A stretch of DNA of 64,000 nucleotides from Pseudo-nitzschia pungens (Eukaryota > Bacillariophyta > Bacillariophyceae > Bacillariales > Bacillariaceae). Numbering within the stretch: the stretch's first letter is position 1; each line of letters begins with the position of its first letter. The DNA lies in contig CM074760.1 in NCBI GenBank assembly GCA_037355855.1, positions 5,944,501 to 6,008,500 on the forward strand. The letters are read 5' to 3'. This document shows, piece by piece, positions 40,159 to 49,438 of this stretch. The position numbers and the translations under genes are program-made. The notes beneath the pieces were generated by a model. That model was not told the origin of the DNA. It did no database searches and saw only the letters and a list, made by a program, of their open reading frames with translations.

Positions 40159-42594
40159 CTATCGGTCCGTGCTGCGTTTGTTTCCCTTGGTGTATCGATT
40201 CTTTATCGTGGCCAGCATCAGCGCCATCAGGAGCAACCCGACCAGGATGCGCTGGACCACCGGTGACCCCTTGCGAACCGCGATCTGGTAGCCCCAAACG
40301 CCGTCCCTCGTGGTGATCACGACGTCCGTGGATCCGTCGCCGCTGAGATCCGCCAGCAGCGGCCGGGACTCGGAATTCTGCGGAAACAGAGCCGACGCCA
40401 GAACGCGGCCCGTCTTGACGGACAGGACCGCCAGGCCGTTTTCTCCCGCCAGCAGGAGGGGTCGGATCGGGGGATCGACCGCCTCGGACCGGATGCGGGT
40501 GAGAAGCGACAGGTGGTTGTTCTTTTCCAGCCAGGTGGGAAAGTCCTTGCGCTTGCGCGCTCCGGAGAGTCTCCACATGCTCTTGCCCTTGGAGGCGTTG
40601 ATGCGGTGGACCATCCCGTTGTTCAGGGCCACGACAATGTCGTGCTTACCTCCCTTCCGGCCCAGGTGTTCCACGACCAGGGGGTTCGCGGCGTCCAGAT
40701 TCCGGGGCCCGTTCGGGGTGGAAATGACGCGATCGCGGGGCGATCCGCAAACGGGAGCCGAGAACATTTCTTCCTTGGCGGGGATGCCGGACAGAGCCAG
40801 GACGTGGCACAATTGGAAATCGGAGCGCTTGAGTTCCTTTGCATCGGTGTCGCCGGACTTGAGTTTCTCCGACTTTTTTTGCTCAAAGGCTTCGAGCAGC
40901 TTGCCGGCCAGCTTCCATATGAACTTGTCGTCGGGTCTGTGGGTCTTGGAGTGCAGGGCGACCTGCACCTGGTCCAGGACACCATCGTTGTTGAGGTCCG
41001 AGTAGAGGTTCTCCTCCAGGAGTGCCAGGTGGCACAATGCCTTGCCGTTTTTGAGCGATCGGATCTGGAGTCCACCACGTGTTTGGGTGACCAGTGCGTT
41101 GGGTCTCCCCTCGACGGGTTGGTAGTTGTGGTGGTGGTCGTTGCGATTGGATTTCTTTCGGGGGTGGAATTTGTGGTGCCACTTCCCGGCCTTGTGGCGG
41201 TGATGGTGGTGGTGGTGGTGATGATGGGCGTTCGGTGTTGCGACGTGCTCCTCGTGGGGCTTGGACGCGCGGTGGTTCCGGTTGTGCCTCGCGTCTTTTC
41301 TCCGATTCAGGTGGATCGCCGCCACACCGGCATCCTGGGGTCCCCAGTACGAATAGGGAAAGACCTCGTTCTTGACGGCTTTTTTCAGCAGCGACATGCA
41401 GTTGGGAAGAGCGGAAGCGGACGCCCCCGACGGTTTTTCCGCCTGCATGAAGCGAGCCACGGAGGATCTTCTCCGGGCAAAGGAGGTTTGGCCGCGCGTC
41501 GCCATCGGGAGCGGCATCGGCTTTTCCTCGGTTTCGAGACCGAACTCCGAATGGGACTCCCACAAAACCGTTCCCTCGAACGCGTCGATGGCGACCGCGA
41601 GGGTCGATCGGGGCGAGGATTCCGGATCTCCGTCCAGATAGTACGAGGCGGTGACCACGATCATTCCGTGTTTCGAGTTGGCCTCCATGCTCGAATAGGC
41701 GTCCAAGAAGAGCACGTTGATTTCTTCCCACAGCATGTCCCGCATCTCATCGGCTCGCGATTGGTCGAAGATGCGATGCCTCCACATCTCTCGCAACTCC
41801 AGTGGTTTCTTTTCCTTCTTCTTCTTCTTCTTCTTGTTCTCGTTGTCGGCCTCGTCTCCCTCCTCCTTGGTGTTGGTCAGGCTGTGCAATATCACCACGC
41901 CGTTGCTCCACAGGGAAACCACCGAGGGCATGCCTCCGCCGGGGGTGAGCTCGAACAAATTCTTTTGGCTCTCGTCCTTGTCAAAGGCATCGCTCAGCGC
42001 ATCGCAGGGCGTGTCGGCAAAACACCGCTCGTCGTTCGGACACTCGTGGGACTGTCCGCTCGGGCACGGGGTCTTGCACTGGCTGGCCGCGTCGTGCCAG
42101 GAGGTCCCGCAAAAGTAGTGCCGGGTTCGATCGTTGGCGTCCTTGTTGCCGTTGCTGTTGCTGTTGTTGTTTTTGTTGTACTTTTTGGTGGTTGCCTCGT
42201 CGGCCTCCTTCCCGGACATTTCGTGCTTCTTGATCAGGAGCTGTCCCGTCGTCAGGTGGATGGGGTGCGCGTTGTCGTCGTGGATCTCCTCCGACGCGAA
42301 GATGACCTTCGGGCGGAAGGGTTCCAGATAGGTCTTTCGGAATCCGTGGAGGGGTTTCAGATCGTGGATCTCCATCGTGAAGCTTTCCTTCTTTTCGACG
42401 GCCTTGACCACGGCCAGGGCCTCCGTGGTTCCGTCTCCGTCCACGTCCATGGGGGAGACCGCCATCACCCGTTCGCGCGGAAAGTAAAACGCCAGATCGA
42501 CCGCCGCGGAGAGGTTGTCCGTCCCGTTGTTCCAGGCCAACCGAACGAGGATGAGCGTGGCGATCAACGCGAGAACGTCGCGATTGCGCAGCAT
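40159..42594 (-). CDS. FG-GAP repeat membrane protein, DEX1-like
   Basis: 811 residues, one exon. An N-terminal hydrophobic segment (about 6-22, DVLALIATLILVRLAW) is a signal or signal anchor, and a C-terminal span (about 780-798, ILVGLLLMALMLATI) is followed by a basic tail, so this is a type I-like surface or secretory-pathway protein. FG-GAP/integrin-type calcium loops are visible: MDVDGDGTTEAL (about 49-60), DLNNDGVLDQV and DLSGDGSTDVV. A Cys-rich module (about 162-197, with CPSGQSHECPNDERC) and a His-rich run (nine consecutive His near 440) are inserted. Closest concept: plant DEX1, needed for extracellular wall assembly. The FG-GAP call is good; function is inferred. Very GC-rich. The upstream flank is 223 nt from the transposon. 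Confidence 0.8.
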   Translation of the reverse strand: MLRNRDVLALIATLILVRLAWNNGTDNLSAAVDLAFYFPRERVMAVSPMDVDGDGTTEALAVVKAVEKKESFTMEIHDLKPLHGFRKTYLEPFRPKVIFASEEIHDDNAHPIHLTTGQLLIKKHEMSGKEADEATTKKYNKNNNSNSNGNKDANDRTRHYFCGTSWHDAASQCKTPCPSGQSHECPNDERCFADTPCDALSDAFDKDESQKNLFELTPGGGMPSVVSLWSNGVVILHSLTNTKEEGDEADNENKKKKKKKEKKPLELREMWRHRIFDQSRADEMRDMLWEEINVLFLDAYSSMEANSKHGMIVVTASYYLDGDPESSPRSTLAVAIDAFEGTVLWESHSEFGLETEEKPMPLPMATRGQTSFARRRSSVARFMQAEKPSGASASALPNCMSLLKKAVKNEVFPYSYWGPQDAGVAAIHLNRRKDARHNRNHRASKPHEEHVATPNAHHHHHHHHHRHKAGKWHHKFHPRKKSNRNDHHHNYQPVEGRPNALVTQTRGGLQIRSLKNGKALCHLALLEENLYSDLNNDGVLDQVQVALHSKTHRPDDKFIWKLAGKLLEAFEQKKSEKLKSGDTDAKELKRSDFQLCHVLALSGIPAKEEMFSAPVCGSPRDRVISTPNGPRNLDAANPLVVEHLGRKGGKHDIVVALNNGMVHRINASKGKSMWRLSGARKRKDFPTWLEKNNHLSLLTRIRSEAVDPPIRPLLLAGENGLAVLSVKTGRVLASALFPQNSESRPLLADLSGDGSTDVVITTRDGVWGYQIAVRKGSPVVQRILVGLLLMALMLATIKNRYTKGNKRSTDR

Positions 42595-42817
42595 GGTGGT
42601 GGGTCGAAGGAAGGAATAGTCCCGCTCGCACCGTATCTACCGTACGGTATCTGTATTAACTGTCAATCCGTGGGGGAATGGCAAGACTGGCTGCTGCCGA
42701 AAGTTCTGTGTACACGCAGCGAGAGGCGACTCCAACAGTCACCGGTTGCTCGGGGTTTGGTTTTGGACAGCGACAATCTACTGTATTATTTTTTTGATGC
42801 GCCGCGGTTTTCATTGC

Positions 42818-43088
42818 CCCAATCATGCGCCAGCTACGAAGGGTGTCAACGGACAGACGGGAGAAGGTAAGTCGACCGCGCTCGCGGAGGCAAAGTTGCA
42901 GCAGCAACAACAGCAGCAAGTTCCTCTCCAGCAAAGCGGTAGGAAGCAGTGAGCTCATAAACTTCACTGAAGACCAAGCGCATTGGACTTCTCCCCCTTC
43001 CTTGAGTGACTAAGTCAGTGAAAGAATAACCATAGACAGGAAAGCGCGCCCTGATCAGGTTGCAGCCAGCTAAGTCTATTTTCGTTCA
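42818..43088 (+). repeat. Split direct repeat A1
   Basis: 271 bp, the left end of the element. It matches A2 (54177-54453) except for a few substitutions and a 6-bp CG-rich insertion in A2. It starts with the CCCAA core. Confidence 0.9.
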
Positions 43089-43114
43089 GCCGCTGTCCCC
43101 GCATCCGCTCCACC

Positions 43115-45145
43115 ATGTCCACTGATCCTTTTGACTTTTCTGTGGCTTTGGGCATCGATCTTCATGCTCCTCCCACTGGGGCGGGGGGCTCTCCCGACGC
43201 CACGGGATCCCCTTCTATTGCGGGTAAGTCCGGGGGGGGGTTGTTGTTGTTTAGTTTCCGTGTTTTAACACTGTCCGATCCCCAACTCTGTTGGGGCCAG
43301 GTCGGTCATAAAGGGCGCTTTTGCGTCTCCACTTCTTGTTCTATTGCCACCCACGCCACTCGCAAGTTCGAGTTCCACTTAGAGCCCAGTTCTCCCAGCA
43401 ACACCTATGCCTTTGTCGAAATCAAACCCAACGTTATGTCCTCCACCACCTTCATTCCTATCGAGTACTTGGGATCCTCAACCAATGACCTTCTCTCCCA
43501 AAACCGGTCATTGAACCAGTGGGACGCCATCTTCTCGCAGCTCGCTGCGCGCGGCACGCCATCTAACCCAAGTGAATCTGAAGAACACGCCATTGCTCTC
43601 GCCGAAACCAGCAAACGCCTATCGGAAATCCCCATTAGCCTCTTGGCGCCGCCAGACAAGCGCCAGAAAAAGGCAGCCATCCGCTCTGACGTCGAGCGCT
43701 CCCTGCCCCCCATGGAACCTCTAAGCGCCATCAGTGACCCCAATACAGTCAAGGAAGCCCTAGAGAACCTACACGCGCAAGCTTCCCGTATGCGTTCCGT
43801 GCTCATCTCGACAGCATCATCGGTACAAGAACTGGACGTCTCAGCCCTAGACTTACGGATCGCGCACCTTAAGTCAGTAGTAGGGGAAAGGGACTTGGAG
43901 TCTAACCCCTCACCCATTCTACAGGAACTGCAGCAGATTTCTCAAGCACTTGACAAACTTAACAAGAACTCTCTTTCCCGGTCCAACAAAGAAGCCATCG
44001 ACTCGATCCTACTCAAATATGGTCCAAACCTGTCCTCCCTGGGCACTCAAATTGCCGCTGGGTTCAAGCGAACCATCTATCCCCTCCTTCTCTGGTACAA
44101 GCAGTGGATCATAGATGGGAAATTCCAATCCAAACTTAACGACATCGAGTCCAAGGTCACCACAGCAACACTCTCCTCCAGCCTGGACGCCATGTATCTC
44201 GAGCAGGCATCCCCTAAACCCAAGGAAGTGATAGATCTAGAGGGTTCTTCTTTGCAAGAAAGAGTCGCAGCCCTTGAAAAGCAACTCGCCACCCTCAACA
44301 ATCGCTCTCTGGGTAAAGAGATCAGGCTCAGGTCACACACTTTCGAAACTGTAGAGGATGTCCAGGCATGGATCACAACCCATGCCTACACGCCGGACAA
44401 GGCGTATTACCTGTTCGTGGATCCCCATTCATTGCTCTCCTTGGCGCTTAATAAGGTCAAGGACCCAGAGGCAGGAACGGCGTTGGTTTCCAACGCCAAG
44501 AAGGCAGGGTATAAAACAGCAGCCGAGGCCCTCATGCGGCAAACCTTTGACTTCGAAATGCCTTTTGTCCTGGATAAGGGTCGGAGAGACAACTTAGACT
44601 CTTATCTTTTGGCTACTATTCCCACCTGGGAATCTTTCGCCGGGGAGACTCCGGAGGACGGATTCGCCTACAAAGCCGAACTCGCACTGGCAAATAAGTA
44701 TGACATGCTCCGGAGCGATATTGAAGACCAGTTGGACCACGAAGGAAAGATGTTGGCGCTTTACTGTCTGGACACCTCAGAAAAGTTTGCCGCCGAGCTT
44801 CTACGATGGATGGACGCAACATACCGGACACAACACAAGAGGAGACCCGACTGTAAAAGGGACAACTGGCTTTATGTGTCCTCGTGCGCCAGGGCCATTT
44901 TCGAATATCTTCACAAGTGCCGAAAAATCGGAAGGGGAGAAGACGCCAAAGCCGGGAAGATTGTCTGGGGAAACCTCCAGGGGGTCCAAGGAGCGCTGGA
45001 ATTCCTTCCAAAGAACTTCAGCAAACACGAGGTTGTACAGAGAGTCCTAACTACACACATGACGCGCAGAGCAATAATGAAAGAAGAGTTTGACCTCCTG
45101 GTCAACAAAGTGAAGAAACTGCAGGATACCGGGAAGAAGAGCTGA
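43115..45145 (+). CDS. Gag-like ORF1 of the YR retrotransposon
   Basis: 676 codons starting at CCACCATGTCC, 27 nt after repeat A1. No known domain is recognised. The N-terminus is Pro/Gly/Ser-rich; the centre (about 190-400) is helical and coiled-coil-like (LKSVVGERDLES, LQERVAALEKQLATLNN); the C-terminal half is globular with several Trp and Cys. Position and length fit a structural Gag. It ends AGC TGA CTA GTA. The frame stays open beyond this stop to a second TGA at 45602-45604 and then to the end of the RT, so readthrough could make a Gag-Pol fusion. Lys/Arg-rich tail. Codon use is unlike the GC-rich host genes on either side. Confidence 0.75.
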   Translation: MSTDPFDFSVALGIDLHAPPTGAGGSPDATGSPSIAGKSGGGLLLFSFRVLTLSDPQLCWGQVGHKGRFCVSTSCSIATHATRKFEFHLEPSSPSNTYAFVEIKPNVMSSTTFIPIEYLGSSTNDLLSQNRSLNQWDAIFSQLAARGTPSNPSESEEHAIALAETSKRLSEIPISLLAPPDKRQKKAAIRSDVERSLPPMEPLSAISDPNTVKEALENLHAQASRMRSVLISTASSVQELDVSALDLRIAHLKSVVGERDLESNPSPILQELQQISQALDKLNKNSLSRSNKEAIDSILLKYGPNLSSLGTQIAAGFKRTIYPLLLWYKQWIIDGKFQSKLNDIESKVTTATLSSSLDAMYLEQASPKPKEVIDLEGSSLQERVAALEKQLATLNNRSLGKEIRLRSHTFETVEDVQAWITTHAYTPDKAYYLFVDPHSLLSLALNKVKDPEAGTALVSNAKKAGYKTAAEALMRQTFDFEMPFVLDKGRRDNLDSYLLATIPTWESFAGETPEDGFAYKAELALANKYDMLRSDIEDQLDHEGKMLALYCLDTSEKFAAELLRWMDATYRTQHKRRPDCKRDNWLYVSSCARAIFEYLHKCRKIGRGEDAKAGKIVWGNLQGVQGALEFLPKNFSKHEVVQRVLTTHMTRRAIMKEEFDLLVNKVKKLQDTGKKS

Positions 45146-45604
45146 CTAGTAGCGCGAGATAGCCCTCCAAGCACAAAGGAGGTGCTGGACTCACGGAAGA
45201 AAGCTCCACAGAGCTCCGCTGGAACGCCGGATAGCGCCCGGGAACCCCTCAACTTAGAGTCTCTGATTTCTGGACAGGGGGCGGTGGTCGTTAACAAAGG
45301 AGACACACGCCTGGGGATTGTGGGGGCCTCACTGATTACATGGGTTTGGTATGTCGGAAGTTTAGCTACGACCCAGTGGGTAATATGCCCTTCGGACATT
45401 CCCGCTCGACTCCCAGGGGATCCAACGGTCTTTCACCCTAATAACCTTCCAAGCCCTTTACCCGAGGTTGATATCCTACTGGTTCAAGGAGGATGGGAAT
45501 TGGTCCCATCCAGTGTGTGGAACTCAACGGTCACTCGATTGATAATCAAGGCGCCCAAAGCTCACCAGAGCGTTCGCGGGACCGGGGGGGAATCCCGGCG
45601 CTGA
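45146..45604 (+). CDS. In-frame linker between gag-like ORF and RT frame
   Basis: 152 codons in the same frame as ORF1 and the RT, bounded by TGA at 45143-45145 and TGA at 45602-45604, with no internal ATG near its start. It encodes a globular-looking segment (LGIVGASLITWVWYVGSLATTQ, VDILLVQGGWELV) that I do not recognise. It is likely part of a Gag-Pol readthrough product rather than a separate gene. A run of seven G near 45584-45590 just before the second TGA could also be a length error. Confidence 0.5.
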   Translation, partial: LVARDSPPSTKEVLDSRKKAPQSSAGTPDSAREPLNLESLISGQGAVVVNKGDTRLGIVGASLITWVWYVGSLATTQWVICPSDIPARLPGDPTVFHPNNLPSPLPEVDILLVQGGWELVPSSVWNSTVTRLIIKAPKAHQSVRGTGGESRR

Positions 45605-48600
45605 AAGAAAAGGAAGTTAACGCCTATATACTCAATCCCAGATGGGTGGCGCCCAGGCTCTGTCGCCATAACCCACAAAGACTCGGGGGGGGTAACAGAC
45701 GGGCGTTTCACTTTCGAGTGGGCATGCCCCGATAGCGAGACGTGCGCGATTTTCAAGCAGCCGCCAGCTCTCAAAGCGTCCCTTGCACACGTAATATCGT
45801 GCAGAGAGGCGGGTGGGAAGCGCGTGGCAGCGCCTCCAGAAGGCGCTTTCAACTCCTACACGGGCCTACTCCGATGGAGAAAGCGTTTCCAGAACGTTAC
45901 CGTCCCACATCTATTTCTCAAAGACGTATGGGTGACCCGGAGTCTGTCTGTTAAGGAGAAAGCCAACGTCTTGGACATACCCGGGAGTCGGGCGAGCCTT
46001 CTAAGTGACGGTGAGATCGAATGCATATATGCCTCTGATATCCCGGGGAAGGCGTACGTAGGGGCCTTATGGTTCCTAACCCCGGAGGAAGGGCCCAACG
46101 GGCAGAAGCGAACGGCCAGCGAGGTAGGCGGGTTGTCAACTAAGAGAGCTAGAGCCGTTTCCCTCCCTCCAAAAGTACAACTCAACTACGAGGCCGCGGT
46201 CACGCGAGAGATCAAAGAGAAGGAAATTCAACCCTTGCAACTAATCGAAGCGGGAATAAACGCGGAACGGGAGACCGGTCAATGCCTTAACGGACACATC
46301 GGGGAGGCCGGCGCCGCCACAGACAAAGCAACTAAGGCTGACAACGCCGCCGTACCGGTCCATTTATGGGACTCGCGTATAATTCGTGGTTTGGTGGACA
46401 AGTATAATTGGAAGCTCGACAATGATGTATTGCTCTTCAGAATTAAGTGGGCCCTGCGGCGGATTAGAAAGGGAAGCCTCAAGTATTGGAAAAACTGTGT
46501 CAAGAGGAGCTTTGAGAAGTGGTTTGAGGAAGTGGGGAAGCATCGTGAACATTCGGACAGGATCTGGAGGGACGGGACTAAGGCAGTGAAGAAAGCAGCG
46601 GAAGCATCTTGGTGGGCTTGGGACAATGGTTCTGCCATCTTCTTTTGGAGGTGGCCGGAGGACTACCAAGAAACTGTCCGGATTGGATTGGCGCCAATGT
46701 TCGACCAAGACCCCCCTCAGAACCAAGATAGGCAACCTCCTTATGATTCTCCGGAGACGAGGGATATGGTCAAAGCTAAATTAGATAACGTAATCCAAAA
46801 GGGGTATATTGACTTGGTGGATCTTGAGCTGGTGGAAGCCATGATGTTTATGTTCCACGTCCCGAAAGGAGACACTGACATCAGAATGGTGTATGATGGA
46901 TCCAAGTCAGGACTCAACGAAGCCCTATATGGGCCATGGTTTGCCCTCCCCACTGTTGATAGCATGGTGAGGTGGATTGTGGCTGGGGCCTGGCTTGCGG
47001 ACAATGACTATGGGGAGCAATTCCTGAACTTCCCTCTACACCCTGATCTCCGGAAGTATTGTGGGGTGGACCTCACGCAGGTCTTTCCAGAGTTCTTGGA
47101 AGAAGGAAAGGTAGTGGTCGCAGGGGAGTGGACAAGAAACGCCATGGGTCTCAAAACCTCTCCGTATAATTCTGTACAAGGATCTCTTCGGGCAAAGCGA
47201 ATCATTTTGGGAAACCCTAAGGACCCAGAAAATCCCTTCCAATGGGACAAGGTGGTGACCAACCTTCCCGGGACCTCCACCTATGATGCATCCAAACCTT
47301 GGGTCCAGAAACTACGCAAGGACGGAACCAACGCCGCCGAAGTTATTCAATATGTCGACGATGTCAGAATCGTGGCTCCAACTGAGGACATAGCTTGGGA
47401 GTGCAGCAGCAAGATGGGGAAGGGTCTGAGTTATTTAGGCCTCCAAGACGCAGCACGAAAAAGAAGAATGCCCAGTCAAAGGCCCGGAGCTTGGGCGGGA
47501 GCTACAGTGACAAGTGACGAGGATCGTGTATGTAAGGGCGTAACGCAGGAGCGTTGGGAGAAAGTCCGGCTGCGCGTCCGTTGGATTGCTCACCAAATTG
47601 GGCTATCGGATCGGTTTACACCGGACTCCTTTGGCGAGTTAAACGAGCGAATGGAAGCGAGTGGACCACGCCCACCAGGGCTCATCCATTTCAAAACTAC
47701 GGAGTCGTTTGTGGGGTTTCTGGTATACGTGGCTATGACTTACACTTCTCTGGTCCCTTACTTAAAGGGGATCTACTTAACAATGAACTCTTGGAGGGAG
47801 AACAGAGATGATAGTGGGTGGGCACTGCCTAAATCCCAACAGTCTCCTGTGAAGGCCATTGGGACGAAGGAACCTCCTACTTGGGTAAAACCTGTGCCCC
47901 GTTTGGCTGGTGATTTGCGAGCCCTCCTTCGGTTAACGGCGTTCGACGAGCCCCCCAAGCTTCCAGTTAGACCTGCGCATAAGGACGCCACCTACGTTGT
48001 AGGAGACGCCTCAGGAACCGGGTTTGGGTCTTCAAGTTGGAAAGCTGGGGACCGGGGAGTCAAGGCAGAATATGGAGTGTGGTCCAAAGAAGTTTCAAAG
48101 AAGAGTTCTTCAAATTTCAGAGAATCTGCCAACTTGGTCGGACGGATTCAACGGATGGTACATGAGGGGCTTATCCCTACAAGCTCAGAAGTCTTTGTCT
48201 TTACAGACAACGCGGTGGCCGAAAGCACTATGTACAAGGGTTCTGCCAAATCGGAACTTCTTCACGAGTTAGTACTTCTTCTGCGAGAGCTCGAGATGAA
48301 TGGGGACATCATAGTACGATTTGTTTGGATCTCCGGGGAAAGGATGATATGGCAAGGTAGTGACGGACTCTCTCGGGGAGACTTCACCTCAGGCGTCATG
48401 GCTGGAGAGAAATTTCTTAAGTTCCTCCCATTGCATGAGAATGTCTTTGAGAGACTGCCCGAGTTTAAGGACGTAATTTTGAGCTGGGGACCAGGGATGG
48501 AAGGGAACCATTGGCGGGTTGCTACAGTGGAGGACTGGTTTCATTCGGTCTTCACTGACCCCTCCGGATGTTGGATTTGGGCCCCTCCTCCTGTCATCGC

Positions 48601-48946
48601 TAAACTAGCAGTTGAACAGTTGTGCGAAGTCTGTCATGTGTTCCCGGGGACAAGGCATATGTTCGTGTGTCCGTCTATTATGACAGGGGTTTGGAGAAAA
48701 CAACTGTTGAAAATTGCTGACGCGCATCTATCCCTGCCCAACGGATGCAAATTGTGGCCTAAAAACATGTTCGAACCACTAACAGTTTCTTTGATTGCTC
48801 CCCCAATGTCCCACAGACCCTGGAAGACGGGCAGGTGTTCATGGATGGAGAAGTGGAAAGAAGACATGCGGACACTGTCGTGGAACGATCCCGGAGCATT
48901 CAGGAATAGTATGCGCAAATTTTGGTTGCAGACGGAACGGCGATGA
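45605..48946 (+). CDS. Reverse transcriptase-RNase H ORF2 of the YR retrotransposon
   Basis: Open frame of 1,113 codons without an ATG at its head, consistent with expression as a fusion. RT blocks in order: VPKGDTDIRMVYDGSKSGLN, NDYGEQFLNFPLHPDL, WTRNAMGLKTSPYNSVQGS, and the catalytic box QYVDDVRIV (YVDD at 47351-47362). RNase H follows: YVVGDASGTGFGSSSW (first Asp), VFVFTDNAVAES, and WQGSDGLSRGDF. This RT class belongs to DIRS-order elements. After RNase H there are about 190 further residues with Cys pairs (LCEVCHVFPGTRHMFVC) of unknown role. The 3' end overlaps the recombinase frame by about 150 nt in a +1 relation. It appears intact. Confidence 0.88.
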   Translation, partial: KKRKLTPIYSIPDGWRPGSVAITHKDSGGVTDGRFTFEWACPDSETCAIFKQPPALKASLAHVISCREAGGKRVAAPPEGAFNSYTGLLRWRKRFQNVTVPHLFLKDVWVTRSLSVKEKANVLDIPGSRASLLSDGEIECIYASDIPGKAYVGALWFLTPEEGPNGQKRTASEVGGLSTKRARAVSLPPKVQLNYEAAVTREIKEKEIQPLQLIEAGINAERETGQCLNGHIGEAGAATDKATKADNAAVPVHLWDSRIIRGLVDKYNWKLDNDVLLFRIKWALRRIRKGSLKYWKNCVKRSFEKWFEEVGKHREHSDRIWRDGTKAVKKAAEASWWAWDNGSAIFFWRWPEDYQETVRIGLAPMFDQDPPQNQDRQPPYDSPETRDMVKAKLDNVIQKGYIDLVDLELVEAMMFMFHVPKGDTDIRMVYDGSKSGLNEALYGPWFALPTVDSMVRWIVAGAWLADNDYGEQFLNFPLHPDLRKYCGVDLTQVFPEFLEEGKVVVAGEWTRNAMGLKTSPYNSVQGSLRAKRIILGNPKDPENPFQWDKVVTNLPGTSTYDASKPWVQKLRKDGTNAAEVIQYVDDVRIVAPTEDIAWECSSKMGKGLSYLGLQDAARKRRMPSQRPGAWAGATVTSDEDRVCKGVTQERWEKVRLRVRWIAHQIGLSDRFTPDSFGELNERMEASGPRPPGLIHFKTTESFVGFLVYVAMTYTSLVPYLKGIYLTMNSWRENRDDSGWALPKSQQSPVKAIGTKEPPTWVKPVPRLAGDLRALLRLTAFDEPPKLPVRPAHKDATYVVGDASGTGFGSSSWKAGDRGVKAEYGVWSKEVSKKSSSNFRESANLVGRIQRMVHEGLIPTSSEVFVFTDNAVAESTMYKGSAKSELLHELVLLLRELEMNGDIIVRFVWISGERMIWQGSDGLSRGDFTSGVMAGEKFLKFLPLHENVFERLPEFKDVILSWGPGMEGNHWRVATVEDWFHSVFTDPSGCWIWAPPPVIAKLAVEQLCEVCHVFPGTRHMFVCPSIMTGVWRKQLLKIADAHLSLPNGCKLWPKNMFEPLTVSLIAPPMSHRPWKTGRCSWMEKWKEDMRTLSWNDPGAFRNSMRKFWLQTERR

Positions 48947-49093
48947 TATCTGCTGGGGAGCCTGGCACGCCAAGTGTTTCCACGAAGGGATACATGACAA
49001 ATTCCCAGTCTTAACCCTGGAACAGCTCGATGATGCCTTAGTGGATGACCACCTAATAGAAGCCGAAGACAAAGACCGATTTCGGTGCGCGAG

Positions 49094-49098
49094 AGATG
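49094..49098. other. Target site duplication (left), AGATG
   Basis: It pairs with AGATG at 52166-52170 across the LTR element. Confidence 0.88.
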
Positions 49099-49438
49099 TG
49101 TTACGGTCTAGAGTAGAATTAGACGGAATAATACGGGATAGAGGTATTTTAAAGATGGAAGGTTAATAAATTGTGTTATGAAAGAGAATGGTTGAATACT
49201 TTACGAGATGGGAATGATTCCTTGAGTATGGAATGAATGATCGAACAATGATATTATTGTTCGTCGGGCATAATATCAATAATTGGTGAGTCATGGGAAT
49301 CTTTGTTTGAATTGTATGTGTATTCTTGTACGTTGGATATTCAGTATATGTACATGAATATCCTACATATTGGAGTATATGCGGGATTCAATAATCATTT
49401 AGAGCCTCTCGTAGGGATGCCTACACCAGCCCGTCACA
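49099..49438 (-). repeat. LTR, left copy (3' LTR by gag orientation)
   Basis: 340 bp, ends TG...CA, 339/340 identical to the right copy. Just inside it on the minus strand is a purine run GGGGAA, a possible polypurine tract. Confidence 0.9.

Noticed and set aside
40513..42870. 785-codon open frame on the plus strand opposite the FG-GAP gene
   Set aside because: Antisense shadow in GC-rich DNA with long Val/Gly/Leu runs; it crosses the FG-GAP promoter and the transposon boundary.
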